In this document: one piece after another, positions 1-7,374 of the stretch
How positions within the stretch are numbered: position 1 is the stretch's first letter
How the letters are laid out: the number at the start of each line of letters is the position of its first letter
DNA from: JAFAZI01 sp035501255
GTDB lineage: Bacteria > Actinomycetota > Actinomycetes > JAFAQI01
Length of the DNA: 33,337 nucleotides
Assembly: GCA_035501255.1 (NCBI GenBank)
Contig: DATJWM010000067.1
Coordinates: 1 to 33,337, forward strand
Direction: 5' to 3'
Position numbers and translations under genes: made by a program
The notes under the pieces: model-generated
Told to the model about the DNA's origin: nothing
Seen by the model: only the letters and a program-made list of their open reading frames with translations
The model's database searches: none

Positions 1-87
1 CGCCGCCGCCTTCTTGACCGGCACCGCCTTCTTGACCGGCACCGCCTTCTTCGCCGGCACCGCCTTCTTCGCCGCCACCGCCTTCTT
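1..87 (-). repeat. 18-bp tandem repeat encoding KKAVPV-like hexamers
   Basis: Five consecutive 18-nt units, the last cut by the window edge. On the minus strand each encodes Lys-Lys-Ala-Val plus two small residues (AA, PA, PV, PV). Such lysine tracts bind nucleic acid or polyphosphate in other actinobacterial proteins. On the plus strand they give a spurious open frame rich in Phe, Thr and Ala. Confidence 0.85.
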
Positions 88-1017
88 CGCGGCTGGTGCC
101 TCGACCGGGGTCATCGTGACTGGTGGTGCCGTCGACTCAACGGCGGTATCCGCCCCCGCGATCGTTGCTTCGGTCACCACGACGGCCACCGCGTCGGAGG
201 AAGCTGCATCGCCCACTTCCGCCGCCGGAGGGACATCGGCAGGTGCGACCGGCGGAGTCAGGGACTCGGCGTCGACGTCCCCGCCCGAGTCGATGTCCAA
301 GTCGATGTCCGAGGGGGCAGGCGGTTCGTCGTCGGTAGTGTCCGACCGATCGACCGGCGCCAGCGTGACCGCATCCCCCTCGTCATCCCCGACCGACCTG
401 AGGTCAGGTTCCACAGGCGCATCGTCCGGACCGGCCTCCTCAGCAGGCGCTGATCCCATCGGAGCAGCTTCTGTGGCGCCGCGTTGATCGGTGACGACCG
501 CCGGACCCTCGACCGCGGCATTCTCGACCGCCTCCGTCACGGGGGCGACCTTCTCCGGGTCGCCGGCACTCACGACGACGACCGACGGTTGATCGACCTC
601 GGGGCCAACAGACGCCGCCGACGGCTCACCTACCGGTCCGGCTGCGGCCGACGGACCCGGCGGGATCACGACGTCTGGGTCAGATGAGACCTCGGCGGTC
701 ATCGGTGTCTGCGGGCGATCGCCCTCCGGCCACACCGCCGGGACCAATCGAACATCACGGCCGGAGTCGGTCTCGGGTGCGATCTCCCCACTGCCGGCAC
801 CCAGAAGCCCTGGCTCGTCGGGCGCTTCCTCGCGGTATTCGCGCAGCGCCAACCATACGAAGACGAAGGCCAGCAAGCCGGTCGCGATGGACAGGTAGAT
901 CCAGATCAGCGGATGGACGGAGAGTCCAACGATGAGGAGGACCACCGTGATGAGCAGTAGTACTCCGCTGATGACGATCACGCGGTCGACTCCGTTTCCA
1001 CCTTCAACACTGCGCAT
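1..1017 (-). CDS. Two-helix membrane protein with acidic linker and Lys-rich repeats (3' part outside window)
   Basis: Reading leftward from ATG at 1017, the frame stays open for 339 codons to the window edge, so the C-terminus is not seen. Residues about 12-32 and 36-58 form two hydrophobic helices with a short loop. From about 60 to 310 the chain is Pro/Ala/Val/Asp/Glu-rich, strongly acidic and without aromatic clusters, so it is probably disordered. From residue 311 it becomes five KKAV-type hexamers (Lys pairs at 311, 317, 323, 329, 335). An AAGGTG about 10 nt upstream may serve as ribosome binding site. It lies 82 nt downstream of divIVA. In some actinobacteria a small two-helix protein and a DksA/TraR zinc-finger protein with a Lys/Ala/Pro-rich N-terminus lie here; a fusion of the two is my inference. 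Function unknown. Confidence 0.75.
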   Translation of the reverse strand, partial: MRSVEGGNGVDRVIVISGVLLLITVVLLIVGLSVHPLIWIYLSIATGLLAFVFVWLALREYREEAPDEPGLLGAGSGEIAPETDSGRDVRLVPAVWPEGDRPQTPMTAEVSSDPDVVIPPGPSAAAGPVGEPSAASVGPEVDQPSVVVVSAGDPEKVAPVTEAVENAAVEGPAVVTDQRGATEAAPMGSAPAEEAGPDDAPVEPDLRSVGDDEGDAVTLAPVDRSDTTDDEPPAPSDIDLDIDSGGDVDAESLTPPVAPADVPPAAEVGDAASSDAVAVVVTEATIAGADTAVESTAPPVTMTPVEAPAAKKAVAAKKAVPAKKAVPVKKAVPVKKAAA

Positions 1018-1099
1018 CGGGACAAATGCACCTTAACGGCGTCGCGATCCCTGAGCGCGAGTGCGCCCGGTGCCGCGACGGGGCGGTCGAGATCTCGGT

Positions 1100-1981
1100 C
1101 TACTGCCCGAGATCGACGGGGTCCTCGCCCGCGTTCGCGGGTGGGGCAGACGGCATGTCGCTGCCGGCGTCCACATCGGTGTCGATCGCCCGCGACGGTA
1201 CAGCTGAACCACCCGGGTGCGGCGGCAGACCCGACGCCGGTCGCGGTGGCAGGTCAGTTCCGGCCGGTTGTGGCGCGGAGCTGAACGGTCCGGATCCGGG
1301 CGCGGGCGTCGGCGTCGGAGCCGGCCGGGCCTGCGGCGGCGCAACGCCAGGGACCGGTGCCCTCGCCGTGGGCGCCGCCGGGACGCCGGCGGCGGGCGTC
1401 GGTGCAGCGGCGGGCGTCGGTGCAGCGGCGGGCGGCGCCGAGGAAGGCGTGGATAGCGCGGACTCGGGCGCTTCCGCCATCTCCTCGAGATCGCTGAGCT
1501 GGCCCTGGAGATACGCGCGCAGCCGGGCGGTGTAGTCCCGCTTGAACGCTTGCAAAGCCGCAATTTCGGCCTCGATCGTCGCGCGAGTGCTGGATAGCTC
1601 ACTCATCCGGGCCGCGTGTTTGGTTTCGGACTCGTGCGCGATAACCGCAGCCTGGGCCCGGGCCTGCGCGACCTGTTGCTCGGCCTCGGCCTTGGCCTGC
1701 GCGACCGCCTCGTCAGCCGTGCGCTGTGCCAGCAAGAGGGTGCGCAGCGCGGTCTCGTTGGGATCCTCGGCCGCAGGCGCGGCCGCGGGAGCAGGCGCGG
1801 CGGGTGCAGCGGCGGCAGCCGCCGCCGCGGACTTCGCTTGCGCGGCTTCGGTGAGAAGCCGGCGCATCTCGGCTTCGACCTCATCGAGGAAGTTGTCGAC
1901 CTCTTCCTCGTCGTACCCCGACTTTCCGAAGCGGACGACGGTGAACCGCTTGTTCTGAACGTCCTCAGGAGTGAGCGGCAT
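1100..1981 (-). CDS. divIVA: DivIVA/Wag31 polar growth scaffold
   Basis: This 293-residue protein begins MPLTPEDVQN and continues with FGKSGYDEEEVDNFLDEVE, the hallmark N-terminal DivIVA domain (about 1-45) that binds curved membrane at cell poles. An Ala/Pro hinge (51-72) leads to a long coiled coil (about 75-170) for oligomerisation. A Pro/Ala-rich disordered tail follows (about 171-293), longer than in typical Wag31. ATG at 1981 has GAGGTGA upstream at good spacing. In actinobacteria Wag31 organises apical wall synthesis and is essential. It ends the dcw block, downstream of yggT, as in M. tuberculosis (Rv2145c). Confidence 0.96.
   Translation of the reverse strand: MPLTPEDVQNKRFTVVRFGKSGYDEEEVDNFLDEVEAEMRRLLTEAAQAKSAAAAAAAAPAAPAPAAAPAAEDPNETALRTLLLAQRTADEAVAQAKAEAEQQVAQARAQAAVIAHESETKHAARMSELSSTRATIEAEIAALQAFKRDYTARLRAYLQGQLSDLEEMAEAPESALSTPSSAPPAAAPTPAAAPTPAAGVPAAPTARAPVPGVAPPQARPAPTPTPAPGSGPFSSAPQPAGTDLPPRPASGLPPHPGGSAVPSRAIDTDVDAGSDMPSAPPANAGEDPVDLGQ
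1391..1426. repeat. 18-bp direct repeat, two copies, in the divIVA tail
   Basis: Two identical adjacent copies at 1391-1408 and 1409-1426, followed by a partial third. They encode a doubled AAAPTP segment in the Pro/Ala-rich C-terminal tail of DivIVA. This looks like replication-slippage expansion in a region with little sequence constraint. Confidence 0.85.
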
Positions 1982-2026
1982 TGCTGGTCACCTCGGGTAG
2001 TGGGTCGACGAGATCGGTAGTGGCGG

Positions 2027-2317
2027 TCAGTGTGCGTATGTGATCAGGACATCGATCAGGACAGATGCCGCGATAAACAACACGATGAAGGACAGGTCAA
2101 CACTCACGTTACCCAACCGCAGCGGTGGGATCACGCGTCGCAACGCCCGCAGCGGTGGGTCGGTCACCGTGTAGGTGAGCTCGAAGAGCGCCGCGACGAA
2201 CCCGGTCGGGCGGAAGGTGCGGGCGAACATCATCACGTAGTCCATAATCAGCCGGGCGATCAGCAGAGCCAGGAAGGCGTAGAGGACATAGAGCCCGACC
2301 AGTGCAGCGATCGTCAT
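2027..2317 (-). CDS. YggT family membrane protein
   Basis: A 96-residue protein with hydrophobic helices at about 3-25 and 70-92, separated by a loop containing TDPPLRALRRVIPPLRLG. That TxPxLxxxRRxxPP pattern is the YggT family signature. The length is normal for the family. It sits between sepF (66 nt upstream) and divIVA, its usual actinobacterial position (Rv2146c in M. tuberculosis). The molecular role is not settled; the context and membrane location suggest help in division-site or polar growth assembly. Confidence 0.92.
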   Translation of the reverse strand: MTIAALVGLYVLYAFLALLIARLIMDYVMMFARTFRPTGFVAALFELTYTVTDPPLRALRRVIPPLRLGNVSVDLSFIVLFIAASVLIDVLITYAH

Positions 2318-2383
2318 GGTTTCGTACTCATCGGCTGTGCGGGCTCACGTTGGCGACGAGCCAGGTCCTCACAAGTCCCGGCA

Positions 2384-2869
2384 TCAACTCTGGTTGAAGA
2401 ACCCGGCTCCTGCCATGCGGGACTTGTCTTCGGCGGTGATATCGACGTTCGCCGGCGTCAGCAGGAAGACCTTCTGCGTCACCCTCTCGATGCTGCCGTG
2501 GCAGCCGAACACCAGCCCGGCCGAGAAGTCGACGAGGCGTTTGGCGTCCGCGTCATCCATCTCCGTGAGGTTCATGATGACCGGAGTGCCAGCGCGGAAA
2601 TGCTCACCGATGATCCGCGCTTCGTTGTAGTTGCGAGGATTGACGGTGGTGATCCGGTGGGCCGCAAGTGCGTCGATCCCGTCGCGGGCGACGGGCATCG
2701 GATGCTCAGCGGTGTCATCCGGATGGGTCACCCGCAACGTCGGCTCATCGTGACGGCGCACGACGTGGGTGCGCTGCTGCTCGTAGGCATCGTCCTCGTC
2801 ATAGGCGTCGAGGTCCTCGTCCTCCACGAGACCGAGGTAGACGGCCATCTTGCGCATCGCGCCTGGCAT
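2384..2869 (-). CDS. sepF: SepF, membrane anchor of the FtsZ ring
   Basis: A 161-residue protein. The N-terminus (MPGAMRKMAVYLGLVEDED) has the short amphipathic membrane-binding helix typical of actinobacterial SepF, then an acidic linker (about 15-70). The globular SepF domain spans about 72-155, with the NPRNYNEA and VIMNLTEMD motifs and the GLVFGCHGSIERV core. SepF binds the FtsZ C-terminal peptide and tethers the ring; actinobacteria lack FtsA and ZipA, so it is the main anchor. ftsZ lies three genes upstream and ends in the expected DDLDVPDFLK peptide. A 68-nt gap separates it from yggS. Confidence 0.96.
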   Translation of the reverse strand: MPGAMRKMAVYLGLVEDEDLDAYDEDDAYEQQRTHVVRRHDEPTLRVTHPDDTAEHPMPVARDGIDALAAHRITTVNPRNYNEARIIGEHFRAGTPVIMNLTEMDDADAKRLVDFSAGLVFGCHGSIERVTQKVFLLTPANVDITAEDKSRMAGAGFFNQS

Positions 2870-2937
2870 GCGGCGCCCTCCGGTTCTCTTCTCTGCTCAT
2901 CCGGTCGGCCCACACCTCGCGCAGGCCTGATGAAAGG

Positions 2938-3660
2938 CTAGCCGACCGGCACCACTCGGCGGCCGAGCAACGCCGTACCGATCCGCAGGTGTGTCGCCCC
3001 GTGCCGCACGGCGGCCTCGAGGTCGGAGGTCATGCCGGCCGAGACGATCCGCGCGTACGGATAGTCCGCCCGCAGGTCCGCCGAAATCTGCGCCAGGCGG
3101 GCGAAGCTGGCATCCGGGTCCGCGCCGAGCGGGGCGACCGCCATGACCCCGCCTAGCATCAACGCCGGCTCGCCAACGACCTCGGCGGCGAGCGCGGCGA
3201 CGTTTCCCGGCGCGGCACCTCCGCGCCCGGAGGGGTGTTCGTCGAGGGACACCTGAAGCAGAACACCCAAGTCCTGCTCGCGATCCTGCGCCGCCGAGCC
3301 GAGCGCGCGCACGAGGCTCGAGCGGTCCACCGAGTGCACGAGATCCGCGTAGCCCGCGACCGAGCGCGCCTTGTTGCGCTGCAACTGCCCGACGAAATGC
3401 CAGCGCAACCCGAGGTCTGCGCACTCGGCGTGCTTCGCCGCCGCCTCCTGGTCGCGGTTCTCCCCCACGTCGGTCACCCCCAACTCGGCGAGCAGCCGCA
3501 CGTCGGTCGCGGGGAACGTCTTCGTGACGGCGATCACCGACACCTCGGCGCGTGACCGCCCGGCAGCCTGGCAGGCCAGCGTGACCCGCTGGTCAAGGTC
3601 GGCCAGATTCGCGGCGAGCTCGGCGCGGCGGGCCTCGCGGGCGGACGGCGACTCAGACAT
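2938..3660 (-). CDS. yggS: YggS/PLPBP pyridoxal phosphate homeostasis protein
   Basis: A 240-residue single-domain TIM-barrel protein of the YggS/PROSC family, which binds pyridoxal 5'-phosphate without known catalysis and buffers the cofactor. VIAVTKTFP places the Schiff-base lysine at Lys47. GENRDQEA, WHFVGQLQRNK and the C-terminal SAGMTSDLEAAVRHGATHLRIGTALLG are the family's phosphate-binding and closing motifs. The usual phosphate-loop Ser-Met-Gly-Met appears as Ser-Ala-Gly-Met, a mild variant. The start overlaps the end of pgeF by 8 nt, which implies coupling. In actinobacteria it regularly sits between pgeF and sepF (Rv2148c). Confidence 0.95.
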   Translation of the reverse strand: MSESPSAREARRAELAANLADLDQRVTLACQAAGRSRAEVSVIAVTKTFPATDVRLLAELGVTDVGENRDQEAAAKHAECADLGLRWHFVGQLQRNKARSVAGYADLVHSVDRSSLVRALGSAAQDREQDLGVLLQVSLDEHPSGRGGAAPGNVAALAAEVVGEPALMLGGVMAVAPLGADPDASFARLAQISADLRADYPYARIVSAGMTSDLEAAVRHGATHLRIGTALLGRRVVPVG

Positions 3661-4387
3661 CCGTCCCCACCATCGCCACTCCCGCGAACCGGCCGGTACG
3701 CCGGTCCCGGCGGTAGGAGTAAAAGCGCGGGTCCTCGCGGGTGCAGAGCTCGATCCGGCGCACGGTGCTCACCCCGCGTGCCCGGAGGCAGGCCAGGGCG
3801 CCGGCCGGCAGGTCGAGCGCGGGCTTGCCGTCCCGGGTCGTCGTCGCGCACTCAGGAATCACGGCGGACACCTCGGCACGCATGGCCGCGGGCACTTCAT
3901 AACACCCACCGCATATCGCGGGACCAATGATCGCTGTGATCTGCGACGCCACCGCGCCGGCCGCCTCCATCGCATCGACAGTGGCATCGAGAACTCCGGC
4001 GGCGAGACCTCTCCGACCGGCATGAGCGGACCCAACCACGCCGTGGAACGGATCGGCGAGAAGGACCGGCATGCAATCCGCCACGAGGACGCCGAGGGCC
4101 ACACCCGCGACGCTGGTGACAAGCGCGTCCGCCTCGCCGACGCCGCCCTCGGATGCACCACCCAGACGAGCCACGAGTTCGGCGTCGACGTCGATGACCC
4201 CTCGCCCGTGCACCTGATCGGGCCACAGCAACGCAACCGCGCCGAGATGGCGGGACAGCAGGGCACGATTGGCACGGACCGCGGGCGGGTCGTCCGCAAC
4301 GTGGCCGGCAAGGTTGAACTCAGCCCAGGGCCCGGTGCTATATCCACCGCGGCGGGTCGTGAACAGCCCGATCGTGGCTCCGGGCAG
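3653..4387 (-). CDS. pgeF: PgeF/YfiH family (DUF152) peptidoglycan editing factor; start codon unresolved
   Basis: Multicopper-oxidase-like DUF152 family; the E. coli member (YfiH/PgeF) removes wrongly built UDP-MurNAc-L-Ser, and others act on purine nucleosides. The zinc-site motifs are all present: WPDQVHG, VADCMPVLL and SAHAGRRG, then GPAICGGCYEV. The conserved N-terminal part (GLFTTRRGGYS, FNLAGHVADDP, NRALL) lies upstream of the first ordinary start codon in frame, TTG at 4231, so that TTG cannot be the real start. Between the in-frame TGA at 4454-4456 and 4231 there is no ATG, GTG or TTG. I provisionally begin at CTG 4387; ATC at 4399 or a -1 slip from ftsZ are alternatives. The 3' end overlaps yggS by 8 nt. 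Confidence 0.85.
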   Translation of the reverse strand: MPGATIGLFTTRRGGYSTGPWAEFNLAGHVADDPPAVRANRALLSRHLGAVALLWPDQVHGRGVIDVDAELVARLGGASEGGVGEADALVTSVAGVALGVLVADCMPVLLADPFHGVVGSAHAGRRGLAAGVLDATVDAMEAAGAVASQITAIIGPAICGGCYEVPAAMRAEVSAVIPECATTTRDGKPALDLPAGALACLRARGVSTVRRIELCTREDPRFYSYRRDRRTGRFAGVAMVGTDV

Positions 4388-4425
4388 GCCGGCGTCGATC
4401 GTCGCCGGACTGACGCTGACGGCGC

Positions 4426-5607
4426 CTACTTCAAAAAGTCGGGAACGTCGAGGTCATCGGAGTCCTCGAAGACGATCGTGCGGCGCGGCGGCTCTGCCCG
4501 GCGGCTGGCCCGCACGGGCTCGGGCACCCGGACCGCCTGAGCCGGCGCGGGCTCCTCCGCGGTCAGGTCGACGCTTTGCGTCGCCGCCTCGTCGGCCGGG
4601 CTCTCCGGGCGGGGGTCGCGCAGCTGGACCCGGCGGGGCTCGAAGATCCGGGCGCGCGGAACTCCGCCGTCGAATCCGGCGGCAATGACGGTGACGCGGA
4701 CCTCGTCGCCGAGCGCGTCGTCGATGACCGCGCCAAAGATGATGTTGGCGTCGGGATGGGCGGCATCAGCGACGAGCTGGGCGGCCTCGTGAATCTCGAA
4801 CAGTCCGAGGTCACTACCCCCGGAGACGTTCATCAACACGCCGTGCGCGCCTTCGATGGAGGCTTCGAGCAGCGGGCTTGCAATCGCACCCTCGGCAGCA
4901 GCGATCGCCCGGTCGTCCCCGCGCGCGGAACCAATCCCCATCAGGGCCGACCCGGCTCCGGACATGACCGACTTGACATCGGCGAAGTCGAGGTTGATCA
5001 GGCCGGGCGTGGTAATCAGGTCGGTGATGCCCTGAACCCCCGACAGCAGCACCTGATCGGCGGAGTGGAACGCATCGAGCACGCTGACCCGTTTGTCGCT
5101 GATCGAGAGCAGCCGGTCGTTCGGGATGACGATCAGCGTGTCGACCTCATCGCGAAGCCCGGCGATCCCCTCATCGGCCTGGGTCCCCCGGCGCTTGCCT
5201 TCGAAAGAGAAGGGGCGCGTGACCACTCCGATCGTCAACGCGCCGATGTCACGAGCGATTCGCGCGACGACCGGGGCACCGCCGGTGCCGGTCCCGCCGC
5301 CCTCGCCTGCGGTGACGAACACCATGTCGGCCCCCTTGAGGACCTCCTCGATCTCCTCGGTGTGGTCCTCGGCGGCCTGTCGCCCGATCGACGGGTCCGC
5401 ACCGGCCCCGAGCCCACGGGTCAGATCGCGCCCGATGTCGAGCTTGACGTCGGCGTCGCTCATCAGCAGCGCCTGCGCATCGGTGTTGACTGCGATGAAC
5501 TCGACCCCGCGCAGACCCACCTCGATCATCCGATTGACGGCGTTGACCCCGCCTCCGCCGATCCCCACGACCTTGATGACGGCAAGGTAGTTCTGCGGTG
5601 CTGCCAC
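4426..5607 (-). CDS. ftsZ: FtsZ, tubulin-like division GTPase
   Basis: FtsZ polymerises at mid-cell and scaffolds the divisome. GTG at 5607 is chosen because it gives the standard VAAPQNYLAVIKVVGIGGGG start and has AGGAAGG 8 nt upstream; an in-frame ATG at 5646 would add 13 unlikely residues. The 393 residues show the nucleotide fold (GIGGGGVNAVNRM, about 15-27), NTDAQAL (41-47), the tubulin signature GGGTGTGG (103-110), and the catalytic T7 loop NLDFAD (205-210). A disordered linker follows about residue 315, ending in the SepF/FtsW-binding peptide DDLDVPDFLK. The gene is preceded by a 342-nt gap where ftsQ would be expected. Confidence 0.97.
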   Translation of the reverse strand: MAAPQNYLAVIKVVGIGGGGVNAVNRMIEVGLRGVEFIAVNTDAQALLMSDADVKLDIGRDLTRGLGAGADPSIGRQAAEDHTEEIEEVLKGADMVFVTAGEGGGTGTGGAPVVARIARDIGALTIGVVTRPFSFEGKRRGTQADEGIAGLRDEVDTLIVIPNDRLLSISDKRVSVLDAFHSADQVLLSGVQGITDLITTPGLINLDFADVKSVMSGAGSALMGIGSARGDDRAIAAAEGAIASPLLEASIEGAHGVLMNVSGGSDLGLFEIHEAAQLVADAAHPDANIIFGAVIDDALGDEVRVTVIAAGFDGGVPRARIFEPRRVQLRDPRPESPADEAATQSVDLTAEEPAPAQAVRVPEPVRASRRAEPPRRTIVFEDSDDLDVPDFLK

Positions 5608-5615
5608 GAGTGATG

Positions 5616-5622
5616 CCTTCCT
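5616..5622 (-). promoter_or_regulatory. Ribosome binding site of ftsZ
   Basis: AGGAAGG on the minus strand, 8 nt before GTG 5607. It decides the ftsZ start against the in-frame ATG at 5646. Confidence 0.8.
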
Positions 5623-5749
5623 GAGGAGCCTGCGCGGGTGCGGCAACCGCTGGGCGACGGCCCGGGGAAGGTGCCGTCGACCAACGGTGCGGACCGGAGT
5701 GTCGTGATCGGGGCGAAACCTCCGCCGCGGTCACGCTACCCCGGGGGTA

Positions 5750-5779
5750 AACCCTCATGCTCAAGTAGAGAGTTGGGTT
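5750..5779. promoter_or_regulatory. Imperfect inverted repeat upstream of ftsZ
   Basis: An AACCCT half on the plus strand faces TTGGGTT across about 19 nt, with an inner CTCAA/GAG pairing. It lies about 25 nt downstream of the putative -10 and could be an operator or a 5'-UTR hairpin. No regulator can be named. Confidence 0.35.
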
Positions 5780-5802
5780 CGTCTCGCCGATGGGTGCCCG
5801 GG

Positions 5803-5832
5803 ACAGTAGGCGGTTCGGATCAGGCGGGTCAA
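5803..5832 (-). promoter_or_regulatory. Putative sigma-70-type promoter for ftsZ
   Basis: On the minus strand, TTGACC (5827-5832) and TACTGT (5803-5808) are separated by 18 nt. This predicts a transcript with about 190 nt of leader before ftsZ. A dedicated ftsZ promoter is usual in actinobacteria. Confidence 0.5.
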
Positions 5833-5949
5833 GGCCGAAGCCGTCATCGCGCGGTTTGGCTACAGAATTTCACTCCCGCACTGGTCTCAATGTCAGGGTA
5901 AGAGAAAGGGGTTGGGAGCGAGCCGCACGAGCCGAGTGTCGAGGTGTGG

Positions 5950-7374
5950 TCAGGGCGCGGCCCGGGACAGCGTGTCCAGCACCGCCGGACCGATCATGGT
6001 GACGTCTCCGGCGCCGATGGTGACCACGACGTCGCCCGAGCGCGCCAGCCCGGCGACCAGAGCCGGCACCGCCGCCCAGGACGGCTCAAAGAACACCTGC
6101 GCCGCGGGCAGCGGGACCGCAGCGGCGATGAGCGCACCGGTCACGCCCGGCAGCGGATCCTCCCGGGCCGGGTAGACCTCCATCACGACCACGACGTCCG
6201 CGGCGGACAGGGCCGCGCCGAAGGCCTCGGCGAACGTCTGCGTCCGGCTGTAGAGGTGCGGCTGGAAGACCGCGATCACGCGGCCGTTTCCGGCCACCCC
6301 CCGGGCCGCGGCGAGCGCGCCGTTGGACACCTCGGTCGGATGGTGGGCGTAGTCGTCATAGACCCGCACTCCCCCGCTGACGCCTTTGAACTCGAAGCGT
6401 CGTCGTACCCCGGCGAAGCTCGCCACGCCCCGCGCCATGTCGCCGAAGGGCTGGCCAAGGGCGAGCCCGAGACCGAGGGCCCCCGCCGCATTGACTGCGT
6501 TGTAGGCCCCGGGCACCTGCAGGTCCACCCGCCCGAGCCGGCGTCCTTCGGCCACCAGGTCGAAGGACGAACCGGAGCCGAGGAGGTGGAGGTCGTCGAT
6601 GCGGACATCGGCGTCTCGCGCCTGCCCGAACGTCCGCACGGTCAAGCCTTCCCCACGAGCGAGCCCCACCAGACGCCGCGATCCCGGATCGTCAGCACCG
6701 AGGAGCAACACGCCGTCGGAGTCCAGCCGACCGATGAACTCCTCGAATGCCGCGTCGATCGCCTCCGGGCGACCGTAACTGTCCAGGTGGTCCGCCTCGA
6801 CGTTGGTGATGATCGCGGCATACGGCGAGAGCAGCAGGAACGAGCGATCGCTCTCGTCCGCTTCGGCCACGAAGAACCGTCCGGAGCCGTGGTGCGCGTT
6901 CGACCCCGGCTCGTTGAGATCGCCGCCAATGGCATAGCTGGGGTCGCGACCGCACGCGTGCAACGCGACGGTCAGCATCGACGTCGTGGTGGTCTTGCCG
7001 TGGGTGCCCGCGACTGCCACACCCACCCGGCCGGCCATCACCGATGCGAGCGCGGCGGCGCGGGGAAGCACCCGAAGCCCACGCTCCCGGGCGGCCGACA
7101 ACTCGGGGTTGCTCGGGCGGATCGCGCTGGAGATGATCACCGTGTCCGCGTCGCGCAGGTGCGCGGCGTCGTGACCGATCTCCACCCTGGCGCCGAGCGC
7201 ACGCAACGGAACGAGCACCGTCGACTCTTTGGCGTCGCATCCACTGACCGTGAGCCCGCGCGCGAGGAGGATGCGAGCGATCCCGCTCATCCCGGCGCCG
7301 CCCACGCCCATCAGGTGAACCCTGCCAAGCTCGGCAGCTGCGGGAATGTCCGCCATCCGCTCCACCAGGCTCAT
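5950..7374 (-). CDS. murC: MurC, UDP-MurNAc--L-alanine ligase
   Basis: The cytoplasmic ATP-dependent ligase adds L-Ala to UDP-MurNAc, the first amino acid of the stem peptide. The 474 residues have the family's usual length and order: N-terminal Rossmann domain with HLMGVGGAGMSG (20-31), central ATPase with P-loop GTHGKTTT (123-130) and EADESDRSF, then C-terminal domain with YDDYAHHPTEV and FQPHLYSRT. ATG 7374 overlaps the murG stop by 4 nt (ATGA), so the two are coupled. Downstream comes the ftsZ leader, not ftsQ. Confidence 0.97.
   Translation of the reverse strand: MSLVERMADIPAAAELGRVHLMGVGGAGMSGIARILLARGLTVSGCDAKESTVLVPLRALGARVEIGHDAAHLRDADTVIISSAIRPSNPELSAARERGLRVLPRAAALASVMAGRVGVAVAGTHGKTTTTSMLTVALHACGRDPSYAIGGDLNEPGSNAHHGSGRFFVAEADESDRSFLLLSPYAAIITNVEADHLDSYGRPEAIDAAFEEFIGRLDSDGVLLLGADDPGSRRLVGLARGEGLTVRTFGQARDADVRIDDLHLLGSGSSFDLVAEGRRLGRVDLQVPGAYNAVNAAGALGLGLALGQPFGDMARGVASFAGVRRRFEFKGVSGGVRVYDDYAHHPTEVSNGALAAARGVAGNGRVIAVFQPHLYSRTQTFAEAFGAALSAADVVVVMEVYPAREDPLPGVTGALIAAAVPLPAAQVFFEPSWAAVPALVAGLARSGDVVVTIGAGDVTMIGPAVLDTLSRAAP

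Larger units (their letters stand above)
5608..5949 (-). promoter_or_regulatory. ftsZ leader replacing the expected ftsQ
   Basis: 342 nt without a supportable gene between murC and ftsZ. It holds a promoter-like pair (5803-5832), an imperfect inverted repeat (5750-5779) and the ftsZ ribosome binding site (5616-5622). The part next to murC (about 5855-5915) is noticeably more AT-rich than the coding DNA, with a TTGAGA and a GAAATTCTGT that could be a second, weaker promoter. Frames that cross it run into ftsZ out of phase and lack homology. Confidence 0.6.

Noticed and set aside
14..487. Plus-strand frame of 157 codons with Phe/Ala/Thr repeats
   Set aside because: It is the antisense of the KKAVP repeat and acidic linker of the minus-strand protein; the composition is explained by the repeat.
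3653..4231. TTG 4231 as the pgeF start
   Set aside because: It would cut off conserved motifs encoded in the same frame upstream and begin in the middle of the LLWPDQVHG strand.
5249..5764. Minus-strand frame of 171 codons starting upstream of ftsZ, considered as an ftsQ remnant
   Set aside because: It runs into ftsZ out of frame, is Arg/Gly-rich there, and has no POTRA or membrane helix.
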